Counted from the stretch's first letter, positions 10,591-19,796 are shown. The stretch is DNA of 64,000 nt from an uncultured Mollicutes bacterium (GCA_900540175.1 UQFG01000008.1:1-64000); one strand, 5' to 3'. The notes: generated by a model not told the origin, from the sequence alone. Numbers and translations: made by a program.

Positions 10591-11566
10591 AAACAAATAT
10601 AAGATCGCTTTGATCGCTTTTCTTTGTTTTTTACTCATCGCATTGAGTAGTTGTCGGACGGATACCAATACATGGTATAACAAACCGTATGTCGATGGTT
10701 GGGGCGGTTACAGCCAAGAATTCCATTTCAGTGATTTTTGGAGCGGTCTTTGGGGTTGGCCGGTTTCGATTCTATCATGGCCGATCGCTTGGATTTGTTC
10801 TTCCATCGGAAAAGCGCTGGGTAATTCTTTTTTCTGGGGAATTCTGTTTACGACCTTGATTGTAAGAACCGTTGCTTGGCCGATTTATTCCAAGCAAAAC
10901 AGTATGAGTCTTAAAATGACGTTGATGCAACCGGAAATGGCTCGAATCCAACGTAAATACGGTGTTAGAAAAGATCCTCAGTCGCAACAACAAATGCAAC
11001 TTGAAATGATGAAACTGTATAAAAAGTATAAAATGAATCCGCTTGGATGTATTTTACCGATGTTTATTCAGTTTCCGATCTTTATGGCCATGTATGAAGT
11101 CGTAAAGAGAATCAATGCCTCTTCTACCGTTACCGAAGGCGGCGTAACGATTGTTCAGTACGGAACATTTGCTTTACACAATACGAAAGTATTTAATTTT
11201 TTCGAACTGAATACCTCTTTTTTTGAAGCAACGGCCATCCAAGATAAGATTTTTGCGGTTGTTTTGGCCGTAGGATTCGGAGGGTTAACACTGTTGTCTC
11301 AAAAGTTAGCCGCTAAAAAACCGAAATATTTAAAAGAATACAATAACAGCAAATCGACCAACGCACAACAAGAACAACAACAAAAACAAATGAAGATGAT
11401 GAACATCATTATGACGGTTATGTTCGTATTCATGTCCTTATCGTCGACATCGCTAGCGCTGTACTGGTTGATCGGTGCCATTTATCAGTTGTTCCAAAGT
11501 TTTATCGGTCGGAAAATCAATGAACGCAATTACTATAAAGCTCAAAAAAAGAGCAGTATCGTTTAA
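10571..11566 (+). CDS. yidC: Membrane protein insertase YidC/OxaA (lipoprotein form)
   Basis: Inserts proteins into the cytoplasmic membrane, with or without Sec. The 331-residue protein begins with a hydrophobic segment ending in the lipobox L-S-S-C (Cys about 28), so it is probably lipid-anchored like SpoIIIJ-type Bacillota insertases. The conserved core follows: N-x-F-F-W-G-I-L, K-Q-N-S-M-S-L-K-M, the amphipathic M-x-L-Y-K-K-Y-K-M-N-P-L-G-C, the P-I-F-M-A-M-Y helix, and the final A-L-Y-W-L-I-G helix. It lies between rnpA and jag, as usual. Confidence 0.96.
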   Translation: MTQFIYKNKYKIALIAFLCFLLIALSSCRTDTNTWYNKPYVDGWGGYSQEFHFSDFWSGLWGWPVSILSWPIAWICSSIGKALGNSFFWGILFTTLIVRTVAWPIYSKQNSMSLKMTLMQPEMARIQRKYGVRKDPQSQQQMQLEMMKLYKKYKMNPLGCILPMFIQFPIFMAMYEVVKRINASSTVTEGGVTIVQYGTFALHNTKVFNFFELNTSFFEATAIQDKIFAVVLAVGFGGLTLLSQKLAAKKPKYLKEYNNSKSTNAQQEQQQKQMKMMNIIMTVMFVFMSLSSTSLALYWLIGAIYQLFQSFIGRKINERNYYKAQKKSSIV

Positions 11567-11581
11567 CGAAAGGAAATAAGT

Positions 11582-12181
11582 ATGCAGAAGAAAGTAGAGA
11601 TTATCGCTCCTACCATCGACGATGCGATGGAGGAAGCCGTTAAAAAACTTCATGTTTCCCAAGAAAAGATTTTCATCAACGTGTTGGGTGAATTGCCGGA
11701 AGGTCTCAACTGCGAAGCGCTGATGGATGTCAATTTGACACTGGAAGGCAAACGGTACTTGGAAGGAATCTTAAAAGCATTGAATGTCGGTTATCAATTA
11801 GAAGCCAGAAGCGTCGGCGAAAATCAAATTTATTATAACATCGACAGCAACGAAAATCCGTTGTTGATCGGTATTAAAGGAAAGACGCTGGAAGCATTGC
11901 AGGTTTTGATTCGCAATTTGATTTCAACCTATACCAAAGAAAAGATTGTCACGAGTTTGGATATCGGTGCTTATAAAAGCAATCGCACGCACCAGTTGGA
12001 AATTTTAGCCACCAAGACGGCCAAAGAAGTTGCCAAAACGAAAATTGCCGTTAAATTGGATCCGATGAATTCGTACGAACGCCGGATTATTCATGAAAAA
12101 CTAAGCGATTGGCGCGATGTTTATACCGAATCCGAAGGGGAAAAAGAAGACCGGGCGATCGTAATTAAACCGAGAAATTAA
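11582..12181 (+). CDS. jag: RNA-binding protein Jag/KhpB
   Basis: A 199-residue protein with an N-terminal Jag domain (about 1-50), a KH domain (about 75-145, with L-L-I-G-I-K-G-K-T-L-E-A-L as its GxxG-type loop) and a C-terminal R3H domain (Y-E-R-R-I-I-H-E-K-L). Homologues bind RNA and affect cell elongation and sporulation. It starts 15 bases after yidC with AAAGGAA upstream and closes the operon. Confidence 0.94.
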   Translation: MQKKVEIIAPTIDDAMEEAVKKLHVSQEKIFINVLGELPEGLNCEALMDVNLTLEGKRYLEGILKALNVGYQLEARSVGENQIYYNIDSNENPLLIGIKGKTLEALQVLIRNLISTYTKEKIVTSLDIGAYKSNRTHQLEILATKTAKEVAKTKIAVKLDPMNSYERRIIHEKLSDWRDVYTESEGEKEDRAIVIKPRN

Positions 12182-12185
12182 GATT

Positions 12186-12213
12186 AAAGGCTGATTTTCA
12201 GCCTTTTTATTTT
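12186..12213 (+). terminator. Terminator of the rpmH-jag operon
   Basis: AAAGGCTGA-TTT-TCAGCCTTT followed by TTATTTT, just after the jag stop. Confidence 0.9.
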
Positions 12214-12320
12214 GTTCATAATCATGAACTTATTTTTTATATCTGAATTTTTATTGAATTCATTGCGATAATATGGTATTTTTTTAGTAAATAAAAACAA
12301 AAAAGATCGGAGAAAATAAA

Positions 12321-13511
12321 ATGGATTTAAAGAAGAAAGATGACTTGGAAACGACTGTTTTTTTCAGTCTTGATGAACTGGATGAACTACTAGAAGATGC
12401 TAGGAAAAAAACCGACGGTTTGTTGATGCGTTACCAAAACCGCTTTGTCCATACCGCAACAACGCACGGAAAGTATCTGCCGATTGACGGTTTTGAGTGG
12501 ACAAAAGGATTTTATACCGGCCTGTTTTGGCAATTTTATTTGTTTTCCAACGATGAAAAGTATCGCAAAGTAGCCCTTGCACAATGTGAAGCGTTAAAAC
12601 AAGCGGCTTTAAAATCTCATCAGGGCATTCAAAATCACGATGCCGGCTTTCTTTATTCGTTATCCACTGTGGCAGGATATGCCATTACCGGATTGTACGA
12701 TTTAAAAGAAACATCCGTTTTGGCTGCCAATGTCTTGAAAGAACGTTTTTTACCGCAGGCCGGAATTATTCAGGCATGGGGTAAAATCGGCGAGGTAGGA
12801 ATCAATCAGGGAAGAATCATCATTGATACGTTGATGAATTTGCCTTTATTATTGAAAGTTTGGGAATGGACGCGTGATGAAAGTTATAAAACAGTGGCAC
12901 TCAGTCATTTAAAAAAGGCTTTATCCGTTTTAATCCGCCCCGATGGAACGACGTATCATACGTATTATTTTGATCCTTCAAGCGGAAAACCGCTTTACGG
13001 TAAAACCCATCAGGGAAAATCCGATGATTCCATGTGGGCCAGAGGGCAGGCTTGGGCAATTTATGCCTTACCGCTGATTTACCGTTATTTACCGGAAGAA
13101 AAAGAATTGATTTTGATTGCAAAACGGTTGTTGGATTGTTTTTTAAACGCTCTTCCTTCGGATTTGGTTTGTCCGTGGGATTTTTCCTGTAAGGATGATC
13201 CGTATGCTTTCAAAGATGCGGGAACGATGCCGATCGTTGCGCTTGGTATTTTACAAATGCTGGAGTATGACGAATTCTTTTCAAAAAGCGAACGTGCCTA
13301 TTACGAACAAATGGTTCATCGAATTTTAAGAGCCCTTCTTGACGGGGATTACATTTCTTTTAGTCATGCAACCTATGAAGATGGGTTGGTTCGACACTGT
13401 GTCTATGCTTATCCGGATAAAGGAATCAATGAATGTTGTCTTTGGGGCGATTATTTTTATATTGAATTGTTGATGAAATTAAGAAAAAAAGATTTTATGC
13501 TTTTTTGGTAG
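12321..13511 (+). CDS. Glycoside hydrolase family 88 (unsaturated glucuronyl hydrolase)
   Basis: Predicted to hydrate and cleave the 4,5-unsaturated uronic acid left by polysaccharide lyases acting on glycosaminoglycans. The 396-residue protein has the family's two catalytic-type aspartates, in N-H-D-A-G-F and I-I-I-D-T-L-M-N, plus S-M-W-A-R-G-Q-A-W and the late W-D-F-S and G-I-N-E-C-C-L-W-G-D-Y motifs. No signal peptide is seen, so it is cytoplasmic, as usual. No lyase, sulfatase or sugar transporter gene adjoins it, so its substrate supply lies elsewhere. It is flanked by terminators and so is monocistronic. Confidence 0.88.
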   Translation: MDLKKKDDLETTVFFSLDELDELLEDARKKTDGLLMRYQNRFVHTATTHGKYLPIDGFEWTKGFYTGLFWQFYLFSNDEKYRKVALAQCEALKQAALKSHQGIQNHDAGFLYSLSTVAGYAITGLYDLKETSVLAANVLKERFLPQAGIIQAWGKIGEVGINQGRIIIDTLMNLPLLLKVWEWTRDESYKTVALSHLKKALSVLIRPDGTTYHTYYFDPSSGKPLYGKTHQGKSDDSMWARGQAWAIYALPLIYRYLPEEKELILIAKRLLDCFLNALPSDLVCPWDFSCKDDPYAFKDAGTMPIVALGILQMLEYDEFFSKSERAYYEQMVHRILRALLDGDYISFSHATYEDGLVRHCVYAYPDKGINECCLWGDYFYIELLMKLRKKDFMLFW

Positions 13512-13527
13512 ATTAAATGAAGAATAG

Positions 13528-13557
13528 AAAGGACTAGATTTACGCTAGTCCTTTTTT
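13528..13557. terminator. Bidirectional terminator between the GH88 gene and gerQ
   Basis: AAAGGACTAG (13528-13537) pairs with CTAGTCCTTT (13544-13553) with a T run on the plus side. The gerQ stop lies immediately beyond. Confidence 0.8.
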
Positions 13558-13558
13558 G

Positions 13559-13921
13559 TTAAACCCCTTTGGGTGTATTTTGATACGGATAATAGTAATT
13601 GATTTCCTCATCGAACGTAACATAATCCAAATAGATGGTTAAAAGTAAATACCGCATATTGGTTTGAACATCGGAAATAATAATGTGATCTTTTCCGGCT
13701 GCTTCCAATTTTCCTTTGAAAATTTTAGAACCCCACTGTGAATTTTCAAAGTTCATATAGACGGATACCATTTTACCCAAGTTTAATCGTAAAATATTTT
13801 CAATATACGATTGTTCGTCGGTCATATCCGTATTTTGCGGTTGCATCTGCGGGTAGTACGTATTCCCCGGATAGTAATTTGTGTATCCGTACGGATACAT
13901 CGGTGGATAATAATAGTTCAT
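13559..13921 (-). CDS. gerQ: Spore coat/germination protein GerQ
   Basis: The 120-residue protein has a Y/P-rich head (about 1-30) followed by the conserved GerQ core S-Y-I-E-N-I-L-R-L-N-L-G-K, V-Y-M-N-F-E-N-S, K-L-E-A-A-G-K-D-H-I-I-I-S-D and Y-L-D-Y-V-T-F-D-E. In Bacillus GerQ sits in the inner coat and is needed to place CwlJ. Here it lies directly downstream of cwlJ (13-base gap), supporting that partnership and an endospore-forming host. Confidence 0.93.
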   Translation of the reverse strand: MNYYYPPMYPYGYTNYYPGNTYYPQMQPQNTDMTDEQSYIENILRLNLGKMVSVYMNFENSQWGSKIFKGKLEAAGKDHIIISDVQTNMRYLLLTIYLDYVTFDEEINYYYPYQNTPKGV

Positions 13922-13934
13922 TTCGATTTCCTTT

Positions 13935-14354
13935 CTAATAACAATTTTCGCTTTCTACCGGTGCGTAGAAACAATGACTTTTGTATTTTCCGGAATTCCA
14001 CTGTCCCCACCATTGCGGCTCACATCCGGCACCGAAAGAATTATAAAACCATAATGCTCTTGTAGCAGGTTCAAACCGTTCTCCTTTTAAAACCCGTTTG
14101 GCCAACTCAATGTCCTGATTTCTGGCTGCCTGATAAAAATATCCTTTGGATGTGGCTTCAAATCCGCCCGGTTTTTGCATGACGGCTTTTTCGATCGTGT
14201 TGATATTTTTAAAATCCAGACAGTTGGCAAGGGCTCGGTTGACAACCACATTTCCAACGCAAAGCATTCCTTTTTGCCCATCGGATTCGGCTTCGGCCCG
14301 CATCAATCGGGCTAAGAGTTTGATTTCTGCTTGATTGTGAGCAATCACAGCCAT
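13935..14354 (-). CDS. cwlJ: Spore cortex-lytic hydrolase CwlJ
   Basis: A 139-residue SleB/CwlJ-type hydrolase: L-L-A-R-L-M-R-A-E-A-E-S-D-G-Q with the catalytic-type glutamate, V-G-N-V-V-V-N-R, and the late A-L-W-F-Y-N and Q-W-W-G-Q-W motifs. Like other CwlJ proteins it lacks a signal peptide and a separate peptidoglycan-binding domain. It degrades cortex peptidoglycan during germination. AGAGGTG precedes the ATG, and it forms an operon with gerQ. Confidence 0.94.
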   Translation of the reverse strand: MAVIAHNQAEIKLLARLMRAEAESDGQKGMLCVGNVVVNRALANCLDFKNINTIEKAVMQKPGGFEATSKGYFYQAARNQDIELAKRVLKGERFEPATRALWFYNSFGAGCEPQWWGQWNSGKYKSHCFYAPVESENCY

Positions 14355-14371
14355 TTTTTCACCTCTGTTTT

Positions 14372-14401
14372 ATCCTATGCGAACCCCTTTAAACCTATGA
14401 C
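14372..14401 (-). promoter_or_regulatory. Possible sigma-E-like promoter of cwlJ-gerQ
   Basis: On the minus strand GTCATAGG (14401-14394) is followed about 14 bases later by CATAGGAT (14379-14372). This resembles mother-cell sigma-E spacing but matches the -10 only partly. Assigned mainly because the downstream genes are mother-cell genes. Confidence 0.3.
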
Positions 14402-14431
14402 ACTTTTTAAGGATAAAACAATGAAAAAGAT

Positions 14432-14460
14432 TTGACTTTTTTTGAATTTGATACTACAAT
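14432..14460 (+). promoter_or_regulatory. Promoter of the asnS leader
   Basis: TTGACT (14432-14437), 17-base spacer, TACAAT (14455-14460), directly before the T-box leader. Confidence 0.75.
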
Positions 14461-14467
14461 TAAACAT

Positions 14468-14704
14468 ATACTATCAGAAAGCGACGATAAGACGGAAATC
14501 GGAGTGTTCTTCTAAGAGAGTCTATGATTGGTGAAAATAGATAAGAACAACCGACGGACAACAGCTTTGAGCGATGGAGGAAATCAAGTAGAACCATCCG
14601 TAAATCCCTGCGTTAAAGGAATCGAGCGTCATGTTTTAAACATGGAATTAAGGTGGCACCGCGGGAAAACTCGTCCTTAAGCAATTTGCTTAAGGCTTTT
14701 TTTA
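14468..14704 (+). ncRNA. T-box riboswitch controlling asnS
   Basis: A T-box leader that senses uncharged tRNA. The antiterminator T-box sequence AAGGTGGCACCGCG is at 14650-14663. The competing terminator is CCTTAAGC (14675-14682) with GCTTAAGG (14688-14695) and a T run. Upstream, AGAGAGTC and the distal stem of Stem I are followed by AGAACAACC, in which AAC would be the asparagine specifier, matching the downstream gene. Confidence 0.93.
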
Positions 14705-14715
14705 CGGAGGAAAAA

Positions 14716-16104
14716 ATGGTTAGAACGAAAATTAAAACACTGTATGCCAACCCGACTTCTTTTTCAAATCAAATCGTAACGGTTTGCGGGTGGGTCAGAA
14801 ACAATCGAGCTCAATCTCAATTCGGTTTTTTAAATGTCAATGACGGATCGTTTTTCAATAGTTTGCAAGTGGTTTACGAGCCGGTTCTTCAAAACTTCGA
14901 ACAAGTATCCAAATATCGTGTGGGGGTATCGGTTTTGATTCAAGGATGTGTGGTGTTAACCCCTTCTTCTAAACAACCGTTTGAGTTACATGCCACATCG
15001 GTGGAACTGCTTGGTGACTGTCCGCTGGATTATCCGATCCAACCGAAACGACATACCAGGGAATTTTTACGGGAAGTTGCGCATCTTCGTCCCAGAACCA
15101 ACCTTTTCAGCGCGGTTTTCAGAATTAGAAGCGTTGCGGCCATGGCGATTCATACGTATTTTCAGGATCGGGGTTATGTTTATGTCCATACGCCGCTGAT
15201 TACCTGTGCCGATTGCGAAGGATCGGATCAAATGTTTAAAATCACCACCCTTTCTTTGGATCATTTACCGTATAAAGACGATCATACGGTTGATTATTCA
15301 AAAGATTTATTCGGAAAACAAGCGTTTATTACCGGATCGGGACAACTGCAAGGGGAAACGTTTGCGATGGCGTTTGCCGATATCTATACGTTTGGACCGA
15401 CGTTCCGAACGGAAAATTCCAATACCAAGACGCATGCCAACGAGTTTTGGATGATTGAACCGGAAATGGCCTTTTGCGATCTTCAAGGATTGATGGATAT
15501 TGAAGAAGAAATGCTTAAATTTGTCCTTCGATATGTACTGGATCACTGTCCGGAAGAAATGGAATTTTGCGATCAATTCGTCGAGAAAGGTTTGAAAGAA
15601 AAGATCAACGGCTTGCTATCCAAAGAATTCGTTCGTATCCGTCATCACGATGTCATTGATTTATTGAAACAAGCGCCTAAAAAATGGGAATTTATGCCCG
15701 ATTATGACAGCGATTTAGCCAAAGAACATGAAAAATACATTACGGATTATTTCGACGGACCTGTCTTTATTACGGATTGGCCCAAAGAAATTAAAGCGTA
15801 TTATATGAAATTAAACGAGGATGGAAAAACCGTTGCGGCAGTGGATCTGGTTGTACCGCAAGCAGGGGAATTAATGGGCGGTTCTCAGCGTGAAGAAAAC
15901 TTAGACCGTTTGATGAAGCGAATGGATGAAATGGGCATCAATAAAGAAGAAATCGATTGGTATTTGGATACCAGACGGTACGGAGGATGTGTTCATTCCG
16001 GGTTCGGTATGGGATTTGAACGGTTGATTATGTATTTGACCGGTATTGAAAATATCCGCGATGTCATCCCGTTTCCGAGAACGCCTAAAAACTGTGAATT
16101 CTGA
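14716..16104 (+). CDS. asnS: Asparagine--tRNA ligase
   Basis: A 462-residue class II aminoacyl-tRNA synthetase. The OB-fold anticodon-binding domain is N-terminal (V-C-G-W-V-R-N-N-R). Class II motif 2 is R-T-E-N-S-N-T-K-T-H-A-N-E-F-W, and motif 3 is G-F-G-M-G-F-E-R-L; the protein ends in the typical I-P-F-P-R-T-P. The longer open frame from 14653 begins inside the T-box, so I use ATG 14716, which has GGAGG upstream. Expression is gated by the T-box. Confidence 0.97.
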   Translation: MVRTKIKTLYANPTSFSNQIVTVCGWVRNNRAQSQFGFLNVNDGSFFNSLQVVYEPVLQNFEQVSKYRVGVSVLIQGCVVLTPSSKQPFELHATSVELLGDCPLDYPIQPKRHTREFLREVAHLRPRTNLFSAVFRIRSVAAMAIHTYFQDRGYVYVHTPLITCADCEGSDQMFKITTLSLDHLPYKDDHTVDYSKDLFGKQAFITGSGQLQGETFAMAFADIYTFGPTFRTENSNTKTHANEFWMIEPEMAFCDLQGLMDIEEEMLKFVLRYVLDHCPEEMEFCDQFVEKGLKEKINGLLSKEFVRIRHHDVIDLLKQAPKKWEFMPDYDSDLAKEHEKYITDYFDGPVFITDWPKEIKAYYMKLNEDGKTVAAVDLVVPQAGELMGGSQREENLDRLMKRMDEMGINKEEIDWYLDTRRYGGCVHSGFGMGFERLIMYLTGIENIRDVIPFPRTPKNCEF

Positions 16105-16155
16105 TTAAAAAGAAAATAATAAAGTCGGTTAATAAAAACCGAAAAAAATGATTGA

Positions 16156-16197
16156 AAAGGATTCAATTCCAAATCGGATTGAGTCCTTTATTTTTTT
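16156..16197 (+). terminator. Terminator after asnS
   Basis: AAAGGATTCAATTCC pairs with CGGATTGAGTCCTTT (one G-T pair), followed by a T run to 16197. Confidence 0.85.
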
Positions 16198-16243
16198 AAA
16201 ATGAGTGAAACTTTCGTCATTTTACGATTTCCCGTTTTTTGTA

Positions 16244-16272
16244 TAGTCAAACCGAAAAAAAAATACTATAAT
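16244..16272 (+). promoter_or_regulatory. Promoter of the helicase/DUF2974 pair
   Basis: TATAAT at 16267-16272 with a weak TAGTCA -35 (16244-16249) 17 bases upstream, 25 bases before the helicase ATG. Confidence 0.5.
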
Positions 16273-16297
16273 AAAAACTAAGATAGGAGGGATTGAA

Positions 16298-18622
16298 ATG
16301 GCCGTTAAAATTGCTATTAAAGAATTGGCGAATTTTGTATGTCAAAGTGGCGATTTAAGTTTGGAATTTACGTCCAATTACGATTTGCAACAAGGAAAAA
16401 AAGCCCATCAATACCTTCAATCAAAATACAATGCCGACAGTAAGAAAGAATATTATATTAAACAAACGTTTTCTTATCAAGGGAAAGAAATTTTACTGCA
16501 TGGCTTCATCGACGGTGTGTTGAAAGAAGGCGATCAATTGATCATCGAGGAAATCAAATCGACCATAACCGATTTAGATGAAGTGGATTTTACCAAACAT
16601 CAGGAATATCTGGCTCAACTGAAATGCTACGGATATTTATATGCTTTGCAGCAACAACTTTCAGGGTGCAATCTTCGGCTTACTTTTATCAGTTCGATCG
16701 ACTATACGACCAAAAGTCAAACTTATTATCATACGGTTGACGAATTGGAAACTTTTGTTTTTTCTTTGTTGGAAGCGTATTTGATTTGGCTTTCTAAATT
16801 GGAAGAGGCCAATCAAAATAAGGTAAGTACGCTTGCTTCGGTTGTTTTTCCGTATGAACAAATGCGTCCCGGGCAAAAAGATATGATGAAAGCTTGTTTT
16901 AAAACAATGAAAGAAAAAAAGATTTTATATTGTGTTGCCCCAACGGGGATCGGAAAAACAATGGCAACCATTTTTGCATCTTTGAAAACATTAAAAGCCA
17001 ATGATAAATTGTTTTACTTAACAGCCAAAGGAGTCGGAAAAGAAGCCCCTTTAAAAGCGATGCGTTTGTTAAAACAAAACGGTTTGAAACTGAAAACGAT
17101 TGTTTTAACGGCGAAAAAGAAAATATGCAATGCTCAAAAAAGGAATTGCAATTTCGAGGAGTGTCCTTATGCGATCGGTTTTTTCGATCGCTTGAAAAAC
17201 GCAACAATGGATTTATTTTCCAAAGCCGATATTTACGATGAAGCAAACATTTCACGGACTGCCGAAACATATCGGATTTGCGCGTTTGAATTCAGTCTTT
17301 ATTTGTCCTATTTTTGCGATATGGTTATCGCGGATTACAATTATGCCTTTGATCCGAAAGCCCATTTGATTCGCTATTTTGACGATGATACGTATTCTCT
17401 TAAATTATTGGTCGATGAAGCCCATAATTTGGTTTCAAGAAGCAAAGAAATGTATTCTGCTATGTTGAGTGAAGAAGATATCAGAACATTAAGACGAAGT
17501 GCCACATCTTTGAAACCATCCATCCGCAAAACTTGCAATCAGTTGTTGGAACTGTTTTCTTCTTACCGGGAAAAAGCGACGGAAAAAGCCGTTTATATCA
17601 GTTTAGAACAAGATTTGGATTTCGTCATGCTCGTTAAAAATTTACTGCATCAATGCGACCGACTGAAAGAAGAAAATAAAACTTTTCCTCGTAAGGAAGA
17701 TTTTCTGGAAAGTTATTTTAAATTGCTCGATTATCAGCGGATAGCCGATTATTATTCGGTCAGTCATCGGTTTTTCGTTAAAATCGAAGACGATATCGTT
17801 TCCGTTCAACTTATGTGCTTGGATGCGTCGTCTTTTATTTTGGATACCATTGAAAACAGTTGTGGTGGAGTTGTGTTTTTTTCGGCAACTTTGCAGCCGT
17901 TTGACTACTATGCCCATTTGATTACGCAGGGAAAAGGAAATTGTTTGCAACTGCCTTCTCCTTTTCCGCCGCAGAATTTGAATTTGATTATCAACAATCG
18001 GATTTCCACCAAATATTTCGACCGACTTTCTTCGGTGGATTATATTTTGGAGGCCATTGAGGCTTTGACCGCCGGAAAAAAAGGAAACTATATTGTATTT
18101 TTTCCGTCGTATCAGTATTTGAATTTGGTTGTATCGGCGATTGAAGAAGCCGATTATGAAATGATTGTTCAAAAAAACAACATCAAAGAATCCGAGCGAA
18201 TGGAAATTTTAGATCGTTTTAAAGAAAAACAAACTTGTAAAGTGGGATTTTTCGTTTTAGGAGGATTGTTTTCCGAAGGGATTGATTTTGTCGGCGAAGA
18301 ACTGTCCGGTGTGATCATTGTCGGTGTCGGTCTACCGCTTTACGGAGAAGAAAACAATTTGTTGAAAGATTATTTTGAGCAGTTGTATCATCAAGGCTTT
18401 GACTATGCGTATACGTATCCGGGGTTTACCAAAGTGGTGCAGGCGGTCGGCAGAGTAATCCGCAGTGAAACGGATCGTGGTGTGGCGGTGTTGCTGGATG
18501 AACGATTCGATTATGCGAAATATCGAGCGTTAATGCCCGACCATTGGCAAAACCGTAAAATCATTCATCAAGCGGATCGCTTAAAAAAAGAAATAGCCGC
18601 ATTTTTTAATGAAGAAAAATAA
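16298..18622 (+). CDS. DinG/XPD-family DNA helicase with N-terminal PD-(D/E)XK-like domain
   Basis: 774 residues. The C-terminal two-thirds is an XPD/DinG superfamily 2 helicase: Walker A A-P-T-G-I-G-K-T (about 214-221), DEAH (373-376) and motif VI Q-A-V-G-R-V-I-R. Four cysteines in the XPD position (Cys277, 284, 289, 328) are suited to a 4Fe-4S cluster. The first 130 residues hold a nuclease-like pattern, G-F-I-D-G-V (Asp72) then I-I-E-E-I-K-S-T (Glu85, Lys87). I therefore predict a helicase-nuclease, probably for DNA repair; no biochemical role is proven. AGGAGG precedes the ATG. A DUF2974 gene follows at 31 bases. Confidence 0.85.
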   Translation: MAVKIAIKELANFVCQSGDLSLEFTSNYDLQQGKKAHQYLQSKYNADSKKEYYIKQTFSYQGKEILLHGFIDGVLKEGDQLIIEEIKSTITDLDEVDFTKHQEYLAQLKCYGYLYALQQQLSGCNLRLTFISSIDYTTKSQTYYHTVDELETFVFSLLEAYLIWLSKLEEANQNKVSTLASVVFPYEQMRPGQKDMMKACFKTMKEKKILYCVAPTGIGKTMATIFASLKTLKANDKLFYLTAKGVGKEAPLKAMRLLKQNGLKLKTIVLTAKKKICNAQKRNCNFEECPYAIGFFDRLKNATMDLFSKADIYDEANISRTAETYRICAFEFSLYLSYFCDMVIADYNYAFDPKAHLIRYFDDDTYSLKLLVDEAHNLVSRSKEMYSAMLSEEDIRTLRRSATSLKPSIRKTCNQLLELFSSYREKATEKAVYISLEQDLDFVMLVKNLLHQCDRLKEENKTFPRKEDFLESYFKLLDYQRIADYYSVSHRFFVKIEDDIVSVQLMCLDASSFILDTIENSCGGVVFFSATLQPFDYYAHLITQGKGNCLQLPSPFPPQNLNLIINNRISTKYFDRLSSVDYILEAIEALTAGKKGNYIVFFPSYQYLNLVVSAIEEADYEMIVQKNNIKESERMEILDRFKEKQTCKVGFFVLGGLFSEGIDFVGEELSGVIIVGVGLPLYGEENNLLKDYFEQLYHQGFDYAYTYPGFTKVVQAVGRVIRSETDRGVAVLLDERFDYAKYRALMPDHWQNRKIIHQADRLKKEIAAFFNEEK

Positions 18623-18653
18623 CATTTAAAGGTTTGAAAAGGAAGGTGATTCA

Positions 18654-19796
18654 ATGAAAAATATTCTTTATTATCTCAAACGCTACGGAACGACATCGTT
18701 AAAACAGTTTCCGTTTAATGAAGTCGATTCCTTGATTTTGTGCCAGATCACCTACTTGAATTTGGAATCGTTTTTTACAAAACATCAACCGATTTCCTTG
18801 CTTTCTTTATTGTCGGAGGAAAAAGCGATCGAAGAACTTTCTTCTAAGACACTTTCCGAAAAGAAAAACAGAAAAATGCTGCAGATTTTGAAAACAACAA
18901 CCCGATACGGCGGCCTTTGGATCGATTTTTTTTCCAATCGGTTTTATGTGGATAAAGTCGAACAGTTTTGTTCAATGACTTTTTTGTTCGATGATTTTAT
19001 TTATATTGCTTACCGCGGAACCGATATTACGTTACTGGGTTGGAAAGAAGATTTTAATATGGCCTTTTTGGAAGCCGTTCCCTCGCAAGTGGATGCGGCA
19101 AGGTATTTAAATCGTGTCTATGAAACGTATCAAAAGCCGTTTTATGTCGGCGGTCATTCCAAAGGCGGAAATTTGGCGGTTTATGCCACCCTCCATTGTG
19201 AAAAACGCTACTTAAACGATTTATTGACGGTCTATAATCACGACGGGCCGGGATTTAATCGAAATTTGAGTAACGATCCTTCTTTTTCTTTTATCAAAGA
19301 CATGATCGAAAAAACGACTTGTCAACAGGCACGAATCGGAATTTTGATGTATTACGGCGAAAAGATGGTTTTTGTGAAGTCCAGAAGTGTCGGTATTTTT
19401 CAACACGACCCATTCAACTGGAAAGTAACCAAAAACGGTCGTTTTCATTTGGTTAAATATCCGGCTATTTTTTCAAGAATTTTCGAAAAAACGATCCGCA
19501 ACTTTTTAGAAATCACATCAACCGAAGAACGTAAAATTTTTGTTGATCTGTTATTTGACTTATTGATGGAATCGGATCAAACCACCGTGCTGGATATGCG
19601 AAAAAAACCGTTTTCGTATCTTTGGGGTGTTCGCAAACGGTATCGGGCTTTATCGACCAAGCAAAAGCATTTTATGCGCCGTGTTTTAAAAAAATATCGA
19701 TCGTTATGGCGTCAAAATACGAAATATTATTTTAGTTTCAAACGGAAGAAAGATGAAAAGAAATTTAAAGAAAGCATCCGAAAGGAAGAAGTATAA
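18654..19796 (+). CDS. DUF2974 (Mbeg1-like) alpha/beta hydrolase
   Basis: A 380-residue protein with the lipase-like nucleophile elbow G-G-H-S-K-G-G-N-L-A (Ser about 169), the preceding Y-I-A-Y-R-G-T-D strand, and N-H-D-G-P-G-F, all typical of the Mbeg1-like/DUF2974 family. The C-terminal 100 residues are basic. No signal peptide or membrane segment is evident. The substrate is unknown; lipids or esters are likely for the fold. GGAAGGTGATT precedes the ATG, and it probably shares a transcript with the helicase 31 bases upstream. Confidence 0.8.
   Translation: MKNILYYLKRYGTTSLKQFPFNEVDSLILCQITYLNLESFFTKHQPISLLSLLSEEKAIEELSSKTLSEKKNRKMLQILKTTTRYGGLWIDFFSNRFYVDKVEQFCSMTFLFDDFIYIAYRGTDITLLGWKEDFNMAFLEAVPSQVDAARYLNRVYETYQKPFYVGGHSKGGNLAVYATLHCEKRYLNDLLTVYNHDGPGFNRNLSNDPSFSFIKDMIEKTTCQQARIGILMYYGEKMVFVKSRSVGIFQHDPFNWKVTKNGRFHLVKYPAIFSRIFEKTIRNFLEITSTEERKIFVDLLFDLLMESDQTTVLDMRKKPFSYLWGVRKRYRALSTKQKHFMRRVLKKYRSLWRQNTKYYFSFKRKKDEKKFKESIRKEEV

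Noticed and set aside
14653..14715. Upstream extension of asnS
   Set aside because: These codons lie within the T-box antiterminator/terminator, and the ribosome site and family start are at 14716.
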